Part shown: in pieces, positions 22,084-34,949 of the stretch
Layout: the number at the start of each line of letters is the position of its first letter
How positions within the stretch are numbered: the first letter of the stretch is position 1
Assembly (NCBI GenBank): GCA_004026145.2
Contig: CP034975.1
Location: forward strand, 24,945,361-25,009,360
From: Takifugu bimaculatus
Taxonomy: Eukaryota > Chordata > Actinopteri > Tetraodontiformes > Tetraodontidae
Direction: 5' to 3'
DNA: 64,000 bases
Position numbers and translations under genes: made by a program
The notes under the pieces: model-generated
The model's database searches: none
Seen by the model: only the letters and a program-made list of their open reading frames with translations
Told to the model about the DNA's origin: nothing

Positions 22084-24678
22084 GTGGGTGAGAGCACGTA
22101 TATATAATCCCTTCAATCTGTTTTTGTATGTGACTTCAGAGGATCTTGCAGGCAGAGTGATATTGGGTTATACAGCATGGATTTTTCTCATGATTTGCAT
22201 CAAATATAGGCAATGTCAGCTGCAAACAGGTTTATTTAGGATTCTTCTCTACTCCACCCTCACAATCTAACATGCAACAACATGATGGATGCAATGGGAG
22301 ATGGTTAGAATCCCATCTGTTCTGTAACCACTGATTGCCTTCAGATTTCACTCCAAGTACCCATTTAGATTTGGACTGTTTGTTTTGTGCAGCGGTCCCT
22401 GTGTTTGGTACAGCTGTGACACATCACACACCTCTTTCCTTTATTCTAATGGACATTTTTAGGAGAAAGCGTTATTTTAAGATCTGCGCTTATTCAAGAT
22501 TTCCTTTTTGGTGCAATTTGGTTTGATGTGTTGCAAAAGTACCTGTGTTGCAAATTCCATTTATTTCCACTGACAGAAATCAGGTCAAATCTATTTATAG
22601 AGCACAGATAAGAACATTATTACAACAAAAGCATCCCACAAAAATATCCTCATAAATCAGAGGAGAGAAACTTTCCCTCTATTACACTAGTGCACTGAGT
22701 TTCTGATCCTTGCTTCCATGGATCTACGACCACTCTCTCAGGCATGAATGCACGTTTCATTAGATGCTGTTTCACTGGAGGTCAGCGGGGCCAAAGGTGC
22801 TCATTTGGTTTGAAGGCATTTTGTGGATTTCATGTGCATGCTGAGCTCCTCTCACATTCATGAGCAGCAGAGATGCTGATGACAGTGGATGGGTGGACGG
22901 GAAGGGTGACGCTCCTTCCATGAATAGGAATAAACCCAACAAACTGCAGCTGAAACTCTTGAGAATTCTCAGCTTCTTCACTTTATTCTAGATGACTAAA
23001 ATAATGAATCATAACACTTTTTGTCCATGAAATGTGTGTGACATTCTTTTTTTTTTCTAATTGCCTCCATTGTGGTGATTCTGTGTTTGTGAGGAAGTGT
23101 GAGAGCGATGTGCTGTGGCAGGAAGATGAGAGCAGTAATCAGCTCCGAGCAGAGATCCCAACACTGATCCCAGCAGACAGCAGCGAGGAAGAGAGAGTGA
23201 GGGACAGGGAGACACAAAGTCAACCGAGGAGGACGAGGACTTAATCTGCCAAACAGCATTTCCTGCCAAACAGAATGCGTTTTCATTGTATATGCCGTAA
23301 CATCACATCAAAGCACCCTATTTAATCACCGCGTTTGAGGGCACGCACGTCAGCATTGAGGCTGTGTAGAGTTGAGGCTCCTGGAAAGATGTTTTACTTT
23401 TAGAGAAGAAAGCTTGGCCAGGTTAGATTGTGCACTTCTAAATGTGCAGCACAAATCTCCTCAACCATGACACAATTCAAATATGGAGAAAACATCCCAG
23501 AAAAGAATTTGCTTAGCTCAGTAGTATCGCACAGCAAGAAATCCAAATCTAAACATTTATGTAATAAACCAATTTGAAATTCTTTGCTAATCATTTGCAA
23601 GGCACCGCTTTAATAAATTGATAAATATTAATTGATAAATTATATTTATGTCATATTTTCTCATGTTTATTGTTCTCATGTATCATCTCAGCTTCCTGCA
23701 GCTCCTCCCTGAGTAACTTGTGGTGAAAGTTTTTTTTCTTCAGATTCTTTAATATTATGGGCCAGAAAATGATCACCAGCTATTCACGTATCATTTTAAT
23801 ATCTCTCATTATCTCTGTATGACAATGCAGATGTTTCTATTTTGTGGTGATTCACACTGAAAAATTCATACTTTTATTATTTGCTCATCTGTATGTGCCT
23901 ATAATTAATCAATATAGCTTAAAAGGCCCATCTTTAAACTTAATATCACTCCACATTCCTCTTTTTTTTTAAAATAAATAAAACCTATTTCTCTTAGGCT
24001 TGATCACTGGAAGGCTCCTCTGCCGTCTCCAACTGGCCAGTTGACCTACTTCCACTTGATTTAAAGAGACAAATCCAGTTCAGTAGTAACAGTTCTCAGC
24101 TCCTCCAGCAGGAATGTGTTCATCTGCAGCCAGCGACGCTTAAAGGATGGTTTTATTTATTCAGTAGTGATGGTAACATAGAATACAATATGGTTGGAGG
24201 CGCCAGTGAATGTGAAAAACCAGGGCTGTCCATCCCAGTTCTCCCAGTTAAAAAACAACACAACGCTCCCCACCCACCAAAAAAAAGAAAATGGTGAAAA
24301 CTGCTTTCACCATGGAAACTAGGATCCAAGCAGGGAGACCAGGCATCGTGAAGACCTGTTCCTGGGCTATAAATCAAACATAATCCACACATGAATTTGT
24401 TAACATTGTGTGAGTTGGATCCCTTCTAAGCTTGAGGTCACACGGTCATCCAGCCTGTGTCAGTAAGCTGTGCTCTTCATCCCTAAAGGCAGAGCAGGTG
24501 TATACCCAGATGGATCCAACAGGCCACTTTCCTACATCCAGTCAACTGTGACACACAACCAAAGAAGGGATATTGTTGGAAAACCTTCAGCAAACACATT
24601 ACATCCCACCAGATGACACCTGTAATTATGTCTATTCTATCAAAATAAACAGAATTTATCACAATCTCCATTTCTACG

Positions 24679-24718
<40 letters not shown>

Positions 24719-24719
24719 T

Positions 24720-24755
<36 letters not shown>

Positions 24756-27700
24756 CATGCTGTACAAACTGTTCAGCACTTGTTCTGAAACAATTCAGAT
24801 TTAAGGTCACGCCAACAGGAATTGTGCTGAGTCATGTCAAACCTCCATTTTGAGTGTGCATCTTCAGCATAGGTAACCTATCTATTTTTTTTTTGAAGAA
24901 GAAGAACTATGACCCCCCCCCAGGCCTCTTGTCCAAGCAGGTCCGGGCAAATGTTTGAGGCAGAGTGGAGATGTTTTCGTGAAGGGATCAGACCTGATTA
25001 ACAGTTTAAGCAAGGGGGAGTCGAAGAGATGAAGGGTCGCGTTTAAATGGCCTCCTGCTGTTATCATCTCATTATCTCTCTTCTACTCTTTAAAAAATCT
25101 ATTTGCATTAATTTCCTCTTTCTCTCCAAAGGCAAAACACGCACATATTTTCCAGGCCCGTGGACGCTCTTCATACCTATTGATCACAATGGAACAGTAT
25201 TCCCCGAGCCATCTCCCTTCAGTACAAAGGTTTTCATGCTTTTCCATCACAAACCCGTTCCTAGTTCACGAGGCCTGAATGCTGGGGGAGATGGGAAGAG
25301 GGGAAGAAAAGGCAGATTAGTTGAGGAGTGGAGGAATATAATTAGCATGAGGAGCAGAAGGGGATTTGTGCTCTGCCGGCTGCCCTCTGCTCCCTCCACC
25401 TTCCTCCTCTCATTCTTCCCCGAAGACCTGGAGACTCTGAGCTGTCAGTAGTTGCTCTTGCAATGAGTCACCAGAACTGGACCTGTTCTCACCTCCACAA
25501 TTTGTGCCAATAGTGACTCAGCATTTTTGTTTTTCTGCTGGTTTTTTTTATTTATTTTTATTATTGCTTATGTCAGCTTTGCACTACCATTTCCTGCTGT
25601 GCAGAGGACACTGCTGCAGGAAGCTCTTCACAGGATGAGCGTGAGCGTGGCTCATCTTGATTCTGTCTGACCTGCCGCATCACAACAAAGAGGGCCCTTC
25701 CCATTCTTTGCAGTTTGGGGTTTATTAGTGTGTGCAGCGGAGCTTTGCAGGTGCTTTGAGGGGGGGGGGTCCCTCCGGATGACAGGATTTGTTCGAGCTT
25801 TTGAGACCAACAACAACTAGCAATCATGTCTCTGCACGAGTTTCTGCGGGAGGGTGGGGAGGTGTCCGTCCGAATTATGAACCGGCTCAGTCACCTGATC
25901 CAGAATCTGGACATCTCTGGATCCCCTTTTCCCTTCAGCCCCAGCAGCCGCAAGAACTCCTGGAAGGACTGGGACGGTAAGAGAGTTGGAGCCTCAGCAA
26001 ATGCAATGTTTGTGCTTCTGAGTAACCTTTCTAGAGCTTCCATGACTTCAGCCTTTGTGCGTTTATGTGAACTGCAGGGCTCGGTGCCCAGAGTGTCTCC
26101 TCTCCCTGCTGGGCTGCTTCTGTCCTCCAGTGTCTGTAAGAGTGCGTGACTCTGCAGCTCAAACAGATGCTTTTTTTTATACCGGGAGAATAATGACGGA
26201 TGCAGAAAATGCTGCATTCAGCACTTCGCCAGCGGGAACGCATACAGCTGGGATGGAAACTGCTGATTTAGGCTGCTGAGTTTTCCCTGCGATGCCGCTT
26301 TTTTTAGCAGCCCGATTCTGCTTTCACATCTCAGTTTGTGCGTTTGCTTGGAAACGGATTGGCTGCTGGGAAAAGATCTCAAGGAGAGAAGCATGGGGAG
26401 GAAAGCCAGGAGGAGTCCTCAGTGGAATAGTGAGATGCAAATGGTTCCACTGACGCCACGTGAGTCAGGAGATTTTGTTGTTGTTGCTGCATGCTTGAAT
26501 ATTATGGAAATGTTGTTTTGTCCGCTCTTCTGTGCTGAACATACGAGGTTTTAGACTTAAGTTTTCACTTTGAGCTTGTTATTCCAGTTCTGCCTGTGAG
26601 GTTTGAAAACTTTTTTGTTTGTATTTGAGTTTCAATCCCATGTCTGGAAGTAAGTACGCGCCAAGTTTCTAAAGCACCTGAAGCCTGAGGTGTAAAACAA
26701 CTGAAAAGTTTCGTCTTCAGAAGCCTTGTAATGACATTAAACTATAGGAATAATCAATGATGCCAAAAGCAGATTTTTTTTTTTCAATCACTTTTCTGCT
26801 GATCAAGTTGAAGCACATGTTTTAACTATTTGAAGACACTGAGTTTTTCTATGAGCTTTAGTTTATCTGTTGTTTTTCCCGAGCGTTCCAGGGTGCTGAT
26901 GCATGAATTTATTTTTAATCCAACTAATAATGCAAATGTGGAGGCCACAGAGGCACAAAATTCAAGCAACCTGAGTCTGAAGTTTCCAGCTGCCAACAGA
27001 GCAAATCCACACAGCAGGCAAACATCAGCCCAGACATTCCTGTTCCCTTACCACTAGGAAAAGTTCCTGTACTTTGTCTTAGACGGTAACACATGGAACA
27101 AGTGAATATTTGCCATGGCTTCTGTGGTCATCTTGGTCGGGAGGTATTTAAATTTGAAGACAAATAATGAATCTTGTTAGATTGCAGCGTGTCTGCAGGC
27201 AGCGCGGATATTAAAGTGATCCATCAGACAATAAGTGAACATCACGGGACGGCGCGTCGGCTCATTATAAGTGAATGAAAAAATCAACACTGGGACCAGA
27301 GGTCACCTGGTCTGCAGACTCAACATTCTCCCCGTGATCTCATGGGACCGTGGACGGAATAAAACACCACCAGCCCAGCAGCAAAGAGAGCCGGAGTTCC
27401 TGTTATTCTCTTCCTTGTCAGACATCACAAGTCTGTGTGGGTCCTGCTGCTGTTTGGAGGAGCAGCGGATGACTTCCTGGCAGCTTGTGCTGAGGGTCAC
27501 TTCCTGAGATACATTTGACTTCATCACTCTCCCGTAGAACTGAGAGTGTCTGTGTGCTGAATTCAGCCTGTCCTGTCTGACTTTGCTGCACCCTAATGAA
27601 ACTTTGGGTTGTTTCTCAAGGTTTATGACACACTGATAACCTTTAACATCCCGTGGTCATTTGCAAACACAAGATAACACACAAGTACACAAATGTAACT

Positions 27701-29370
27701 CGCTGGTTGTTCTTATCACACAGCAATTGCGTGAGTAAATATTGGCTAGAACGAAGAAGGGTCTTGTTGCCTGTTTTGGCTGAGCCAGAGTGCATCTACT
27801 ACACAGATCATCTATATAATAACTGAATCGGCACATTCTGTCAAGAGACAATCTTTCTTTGAGGGGTTTCAATGGAAATCAGCTTTTCAGTTTCTTGGTA
27901 AGAATGGGGTCTTTTTGGGTGGTGCAAAGAGCAGGACTTTGAACAGACACGGTCTGTGCGTGGTTGATTGCAGCCTGTGTTTGAATAGACTCCTCAGAAT
28001 GGAGCTTTTGTACTTTTGGTCCATATCTCAAGAGAGATGATCATTTTTGTTCCTCTAGGCAAATGAGTACTGGGCAAAATGGCTGATAGCTACACCTGGT
28101 ATAACCACTGTGACATAACATGTACCGACTTCTTTCTGGGTAAGGTATGAATTCCTTTTTTGTGGTCAGGTTGGAAGCTGGGAGGGGTCAGGTGTTGTCC
28201 TTTTAGGGGAAAGATGGGGGTTTCTGGGTGAGCAGGGAGGGTGGGGTAGGCTGCTACACTGTTGCTTTTGTCCACAGGAAAGGTAATCTGAGGTGGCAAT
28301 AGGAGGTCCTGTAGGCTGAAGAGCACCTGCAGCCTGCCGGTGAGAGTAGAGGAGTCTGGGAGCAGTTGCTGCTGAATGAGAGTGAAGCCTCGATAGTGAT
28401 TTTTGTGCAAAGCTGCATGGAACAGGTGGTGAAGAAGACGGGTGAACAGGAAGTCGAGTGGTGCAGCAGGATGGGTGCAGAAGAGAGGACACATTCTGGA
28501 TTTGCAGTGGACAATATTGAGTTTGCAGAAGGAAGATCAGGTTCCAACTTGTCCCCTGAGGGAGAGGAGTTGGACTGGTTCTTGGTTACAGAGGCTGGAG
28601 ATCCTGCATTCACCGGTGATCAGCTGAGGAGCCAAAGCCAGTGGGATGGTGAGAAGAAGGTCAACTCGGAGGAGAATGAAGAAGCGGAACCTGGAGATGG
28701 AGATGGAGATGGAGTGGAGGTGGATGAGCGAGAGATGCAGAGAGCGTTGGATGTTTGTTTGTGGCCAATAGAGAGGAGTGGGGGTCATGTCCGGATCTCT
28801 CTGGAGGAGGTGCAGACATACTACAGGTTTTCCCGCTGCTGTCACTGGCTGTGTGGTATGTTGATGGTACCAACGGGTATCACAAAAATCTTCCCTTTGA
28901 GGTCTCTTTCTCTCAACTTGGCTTAGTTATTCTATGAATTTCTTAGTGGAGAATCATAATGTTAATGGTCATGTCTGTGGGTACATTTAAGGCTTTGGTC
29001 AGCAGTGGCCACATTTAGGCATATGCTGACATTAAGTTTCAGTGAGTTTTGCATATTCAGAGATTCAAGTTGTTCTGCAGGTGAAAGATTTAACAGAGCA
29101 CCACAAATGAATGAATAATGAAAAAAGCCTTTTTTATAAAGCTTATCTGAACCCTCTCACCTGTCTTCCTTCTTTCACAATATTATGGATCCATCTGTTA
29201 ATACATAATAGTATTTGTCTCTATTCTCCCTTCCGAGAAGCACTTTGATCCCCTTATGGACACTCCTTTTGGGGGGGTCCTCTTAACCCAATGATCTTTT
29301 TCCACTGAACCTAAACCTGCCAACACTGAGTTAGTTTGTCATTTCTGATTATTATAACCATAATCATTCC

Positions 29371-29458
<88 letters not shown>

Positions 29459-32400
29459 CTGACCCACTAAAGTTTGACTTGGTGCCCACAAACGTGAGCG
29501 TGAGTGAACACTAATCCCCATCTTTAAGCCTTTTAAAGAACATTAGCTCCTCAACCAGCAGGCGATGTATGTGTGTGTTTACATGGGTGTTCGGCTTTTT
29601 TCAGGTTGTATAATTAGTAGAGACAAAATATTTTGTAAGCAAAGGCGAAAAATTAGTTGGATTTAAGGTGAGCAATGCAGAAGATCATCCAAAATGATGT
29701 GTAAACCCTGGCTTTCTTGTTGGTCGATGGCCTATATTTGATTATCTCCACATTATAATGAACAATAACACATTATTTTTTAGCACACTTTAGTCTTTTT
29801 AAATGAAAAAAAGTGCTTTGACAAGAACTGTTTAGGTGATGAGATGAGATAGAAAAAGACAGGTTTCGCTGTTCTCTTTTGTGTGGACTTGCCTCTGAAA
29901 GTGGCCCGTTTCATCCTGTTCTGGCCGCAGGGGTCATTAATACCTGGATGATACTGTGTATGCACCAGGAGGAAGTTCTCAAGGACGGGCAAAAGTGGCA
30001 AAACGGTGACAAAAAGTATCGACAGAAGTGGCTCGGCCCTTCTAGAGGGGGATTTTTCAGTAAAAGAATAGCCTCTGGAGACAAAGTTGTGTTGGTGTGT
30101 GTGTGGGGGGGGGGTGATTTGATATGTGTGGGAGTTGCTGGGGGCAAGGTGGGGCTGGAAGAGAGCAAGTGAGGCCAGGTCAAAACAAAGTGGAAATGGT
30201 TCGAGGTTTGTGTGTGAACCCTGATTCTGATGTGAGGCACAACTGTCACAGCTTTGTCTCCTCGAGGAGTCACATTGCTGCTGTGAAACAGTCACCGGCT
30301 GATGTGTTTATGTGTCTGCACTTCTGATTTTAGAATGACTCCCTGATACCCACTCTATCATTCACAGTAGATCCAAATTTGGTTCATTTAGGATCATGAT
30401 TTGGGTGGGAAAATAGCCGTTGAGCCTGTATTGCAAACAGTTACGCAATAGTGTGCGCTTCAATTTTTTTCATTTATATAATTGAACAGATACCAAGTTA
30501 TTTGGAATTAATGTCCATGTGTTACTGTCTCATCTATGCTCAGCTTTTTTAGTCTGTTAACCCAACTTTTACTCACCACACAACAAAGTAACAAAATAAG
30601 GTGTCTTCTGCTGGAATTTGAGCTGCAGTCATCAATTTTGTGTCATCAAGAACAGGTGAATTATAAAGAGAGGGAGAGGGAGGGAGGTCACCCCCAGGCC
30701 CAGTCGCCTGAGAAGTCTCATTGTCAAATAGAAGCTAAAAGCAAACAGTGGCTTGTTTAAACTAGAGTCAGAGGGTGACTCAGAGTAAAGGTGCTGCGTC
30801 TGTCACAGTCAGAAACAGGAAAAATACAGAGCGAAACAACGCGCTAAAAGAGCGCTGCTTCATGTTCATGTTCGTGTTGAAGCTCAGACGATGAGAACGG
30901 ATTAAATGATGGCAATTTCCACCGCTGTGACCTTGACGTCACGTTCTGATGCTACATGACAGGTACGGGCTCACACAGACTGGTGTCAAACATATCTATG
31001 TTTCATTTGATGCCAATTTTATCATCTTTCGAGACTCTTCTTACTCTTCTTCTTGTTGTTTTATTACCCATGTCCCCTAAATGACCCATAAATCTTCTTA
31101 TACCAACTGAACAAACTCATGGTGGCGGCAGGTTTTATAAACGCTTCTGTAACGGAGAAGCATAAAGATAAAAGGATTTGTATAAAATGTATACAGCTGC
31201 TTTTAATCATATCTAAAAGCTTGATTAGGGTTAAGTGTTTTCATGTTTTGCCTTTAACCTATTTGTGTGTGAAAGAGATAAAGTGGACAGGCTGTGGTTT
31301 TAAATGGAACAAGGAAAGTAAGGAAGCGCTGGGAGGACTGCTTCCACTTCGGTCTGGATCAGGTGTCTAAAAAAGGTCCCTCGGGATTCGGATGTTTATC
31401 TCTTAATATTCTCTTGGCAGAAAAAACGAATTATGCAATAGTGGGACGTATATATTAAATAGGAATAGTCTAAACAGGCGTCAAACGTTGCACCTCTCAC
31501 TTGACGCTGCAGCAGCTGCTGTCCTTGTCCACTTCCCAGGAAGCTGTAGGTTCTATGCAACTGTCGAATTGCATTTATGTGTGAGAATGAAGTTCCAACC
31601 AAGACGAAGACTGAATATAAACTGGCTTCCGCACTGATGTCATTAACGTGTGCGTTTCTGTGTCTTGTCCAGATGAGATCATGCAGTTGGACAGCGCTCC
31701 GCTCTGTGCTGCTGACATCGCCCCGGAGCTCAGGAGGCAGTTTGCTTTCCTTTCAGGTGACACTCCTCTTGATCTCTCTTTACCTCAGTTTGTTTTTCAT
31801 CTCTGAGATCGAAACAGTCGAGCTGTGGACCGCAACACACAAATAATAATAATAATAATGGCTAATTTTAACTCTGAGCTGGTAGCATATGGACATGATG
31901 CCTCAGTGATGCTTCCTGAAGTTACACATTTTAAAAGAAAAAATAAAATCAACATTATTGCTGTAAATTTGTGTGAGGACTCACAACATCACCAATAGAT
32001 TATGACGAAGCACAACACTGACTTTACCATGTATCTTTGCTTCTCATGCGCCCTAAAAGGCGCTGCTTCTGCATCTCCAAAGGTCACACTGTAGTGTTCT
32101 ATGAGCAACACCTGTGGGGAAATGAAAGGCTGAGGAACTGTTTCATTTTTAATAATGCATTTTTGATCTTTTGTTAAAGGTGTTGCCTGTATTTTATGGT
32201 ATTTTATAGTAAATGGTAATAATATTCCCTCTCTCCTTATATTTCATGTGTTTTTATTCTATAACTGAAGGCCTTGTTGCCAGACTGGCACTGTTTTAAT
32301 TCCCATCATTTTAATTCCCATCTTTTTTCCTATTTGAACATTTGTTTAAAAAAAGATCACCTTTTATTTGTGATAGGCAGAGTCTAGAACCCTATTGCAA

Positions 32401-33748
32401 ACAACAATCGAAGCCTCCGTTAAAACCTGGCTGTGCACTTGTGGTTGCTATAGTGATGAGGCAAGGAAAAGCAGACAGATTGATATTCTGGTCAGCACTG
32501 ACAGAGCAGCTGTTCTGGTCTGTGTTTGTGCATTTCCTGCATTTCTGTTCCTTTTCTGTGCGGTTCTCAGTGGTTTGACCTCAGCAGGGTCCTGCTAGGA
32601 CAGCCGACGCCACAAACCGTCGAAATCATTTTACTTCCTTAGGACATCTGTAACTATGCTCACTTCGCTTTTTGTCCCACAGGAGGGAGAGGAGACAACG
32701 GCAGTCCCATCATTGTGTTCCCAGAGTTCCCCACATTTGGAGAAATAACAGACAGGGAGTTTCACAACGTGCTGACCTACCTGACGAGTGTGCCCAGGTA
32801 AAACCACAGGCTGACCTTCACACACATAAATGTACATAAACAGGGTTGTTGCGTGATCCAAACCCATTTTGTTGTGTCTTATTTCCAGTGTATAATAAGA
32901 TGAAGTCATTATTCATCAACCCTCAGGGCATTTTCCCAGTATTTCAGGACGGGTTGTCACTATGTGGAGATGCTTAATCTTCCTCGCCAGTAGATGGCAG
33001 TACCTGCCTGCCCACAGCTCCTGTGCAGCGTGGCGGGATGTTGTTTATGAATTTAGGAATGACTAATAATGGCCCAATGTGTTTATCAGTGTTGTGCAGA
33101 GAGTCATTGCACACAAGAATGGTCAAGAGGAGACAAGGGGAAGGTAACAAACCATCCCTCAACGATTCAACCATCTGTGGGTTATCACTGGTTATTTGAA
33201 CCAGTGTTGGGCACTTAGTTTTTTCATCCTGAAGACAAAACCTCAGAGAAGCTCAAATCATCATGCAAATGTTGAGCATAAACTCACCACGCTGAGTTAT
33301 TTTCTGAAAGGCCGCTTGTATTTCGGTGTAAATCTTCCTCCTTCACGGTCAGTCTGCTGCCAGTCACCTGAGGACGGGTCACCCACAGGGGCACCAGCAT
33401 TGATCCCCAAGCTGTTGCAAATACAGGGGCAGATGGCTGCAGCCACCAGAGGGAATGAAGTCCTCCATGAGCAACCAGACCACAGCCAGAGGCAAATGTC
33501 CTGCGAATGCCTGATTATGGCCTTGAGCAGACGCAATCAATAAGGTCACAAATGCAGGAGTGTAGAACGTTCTTCCTCGCTGCCATCGTTTATTCACTTT
33601 AGCTTTAACTCACTTCAGATCTTCCTTTCTTCCTGTCTCTCACTGACGCCTGCAGATGCCTGCATCAAGAGCTGCTGATTGCTTTTATGTAAATGAGTGC
33701 TGCAGCTTTTTATCCACTTAAGATTTACTGTACCACAGGATGTAAGAT

Positions 33749-33807
<59 letters not shown>

Positions 33808-34887
33808 TCCTGTAGATTGTAAATCATAAACATTGGTGATATTTTTAAGCTTAATTTCTAATGATTCACCTTAATTCTAATGACCCAAACATTACAGTTT
33901 GTCTTTGGACATGGTTTTTATTTCTTTTCTTTATCAATTCAGCCTTGGATGTAGCTCAGCCTTAATTCAACCTTTCTCACTGTCCTCTTCCTCTTAATCC
34001 TCCTCCTCCTCCCATCATACAGTTCCAGCTTTGCTGCCTGAGAGCGTAGAGGAGTGGGGATGATGCTGGAATCAAGTCGCAAAAGTAAACGTGGGTGTGT
34101 GATGAGGGCACGTGAAGGTCTGCTACGAGACTGGCGAGGAGCAGACAAAGACAAACACATATTCTCTTATTTAATCAGTTGGTGCTTTCAGTGGAACCTG
34201 CCCCCCCCCCCCCCCCCCTCCTCCTCCCCAAACATGGCTCCCAGTCCTGCAGCTGTCCTGTAAGGAACCTGCATCTCAGCAGCTGCCACTGTCTCATTGG
34301 ATGGTGAGACGGACATGGTGAATAGCAGGTTTAGGGGGAGGGGCCGGAGCCGATGATATCTGAAGCATGTAGCTCCCCTCACTCAAACAGAGGCACGCTG
34401 AGCTCTGCCTCACACACCTTCGTCTGCTGCATTGTCCCCTGGACGGCTCCTCGCTGCATGGCCTTTAGGCAAGGATTCCTCTTGAGCCGCGCCGCTGAAG
34501 ATGCTCACGTTTGGGAATTTAAAGTGATGCGATTGGAAGTTAATATCAGGGGGCTCCTCTCTCCTGGGACCAGTCAGGACAGCAGTGAGAAGCAGAGGGG
34601 GTGCAGGCTGGCTGGTCCATAGCTGAAACATGTGGGGATGCTTCACAGCAGCTTCTTTTATGGGGAGCAGCGACTGTCTGAGAGGACAGACAGCAAAATA
34701 ATCAGGAATTTCTATCCCGACGGCGCACTCAGCTCAAAAGACTGTCTTCCGTGTTTATCAGTCCTGGAAAGAACAATTCCTTGGATGACTTTCTGTCATA
34801 GGGAGAGATTATCAGCAGAATCCTGTGGTAATTCTGACGGGCAGAGTTTCTCACAGGGAAGGAGGCCCCCCGCTGTGATCGTAATTA

Positions 34888-34949
<62 letters not shown>

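Noticed and set aside
29780..30295. 171-codon antisense open frame in an mcf2l intron
   Set aside because: Low-complexity His/Pro/Ser composition, no splice or family support; overlapping frames on the other strand are equally open.
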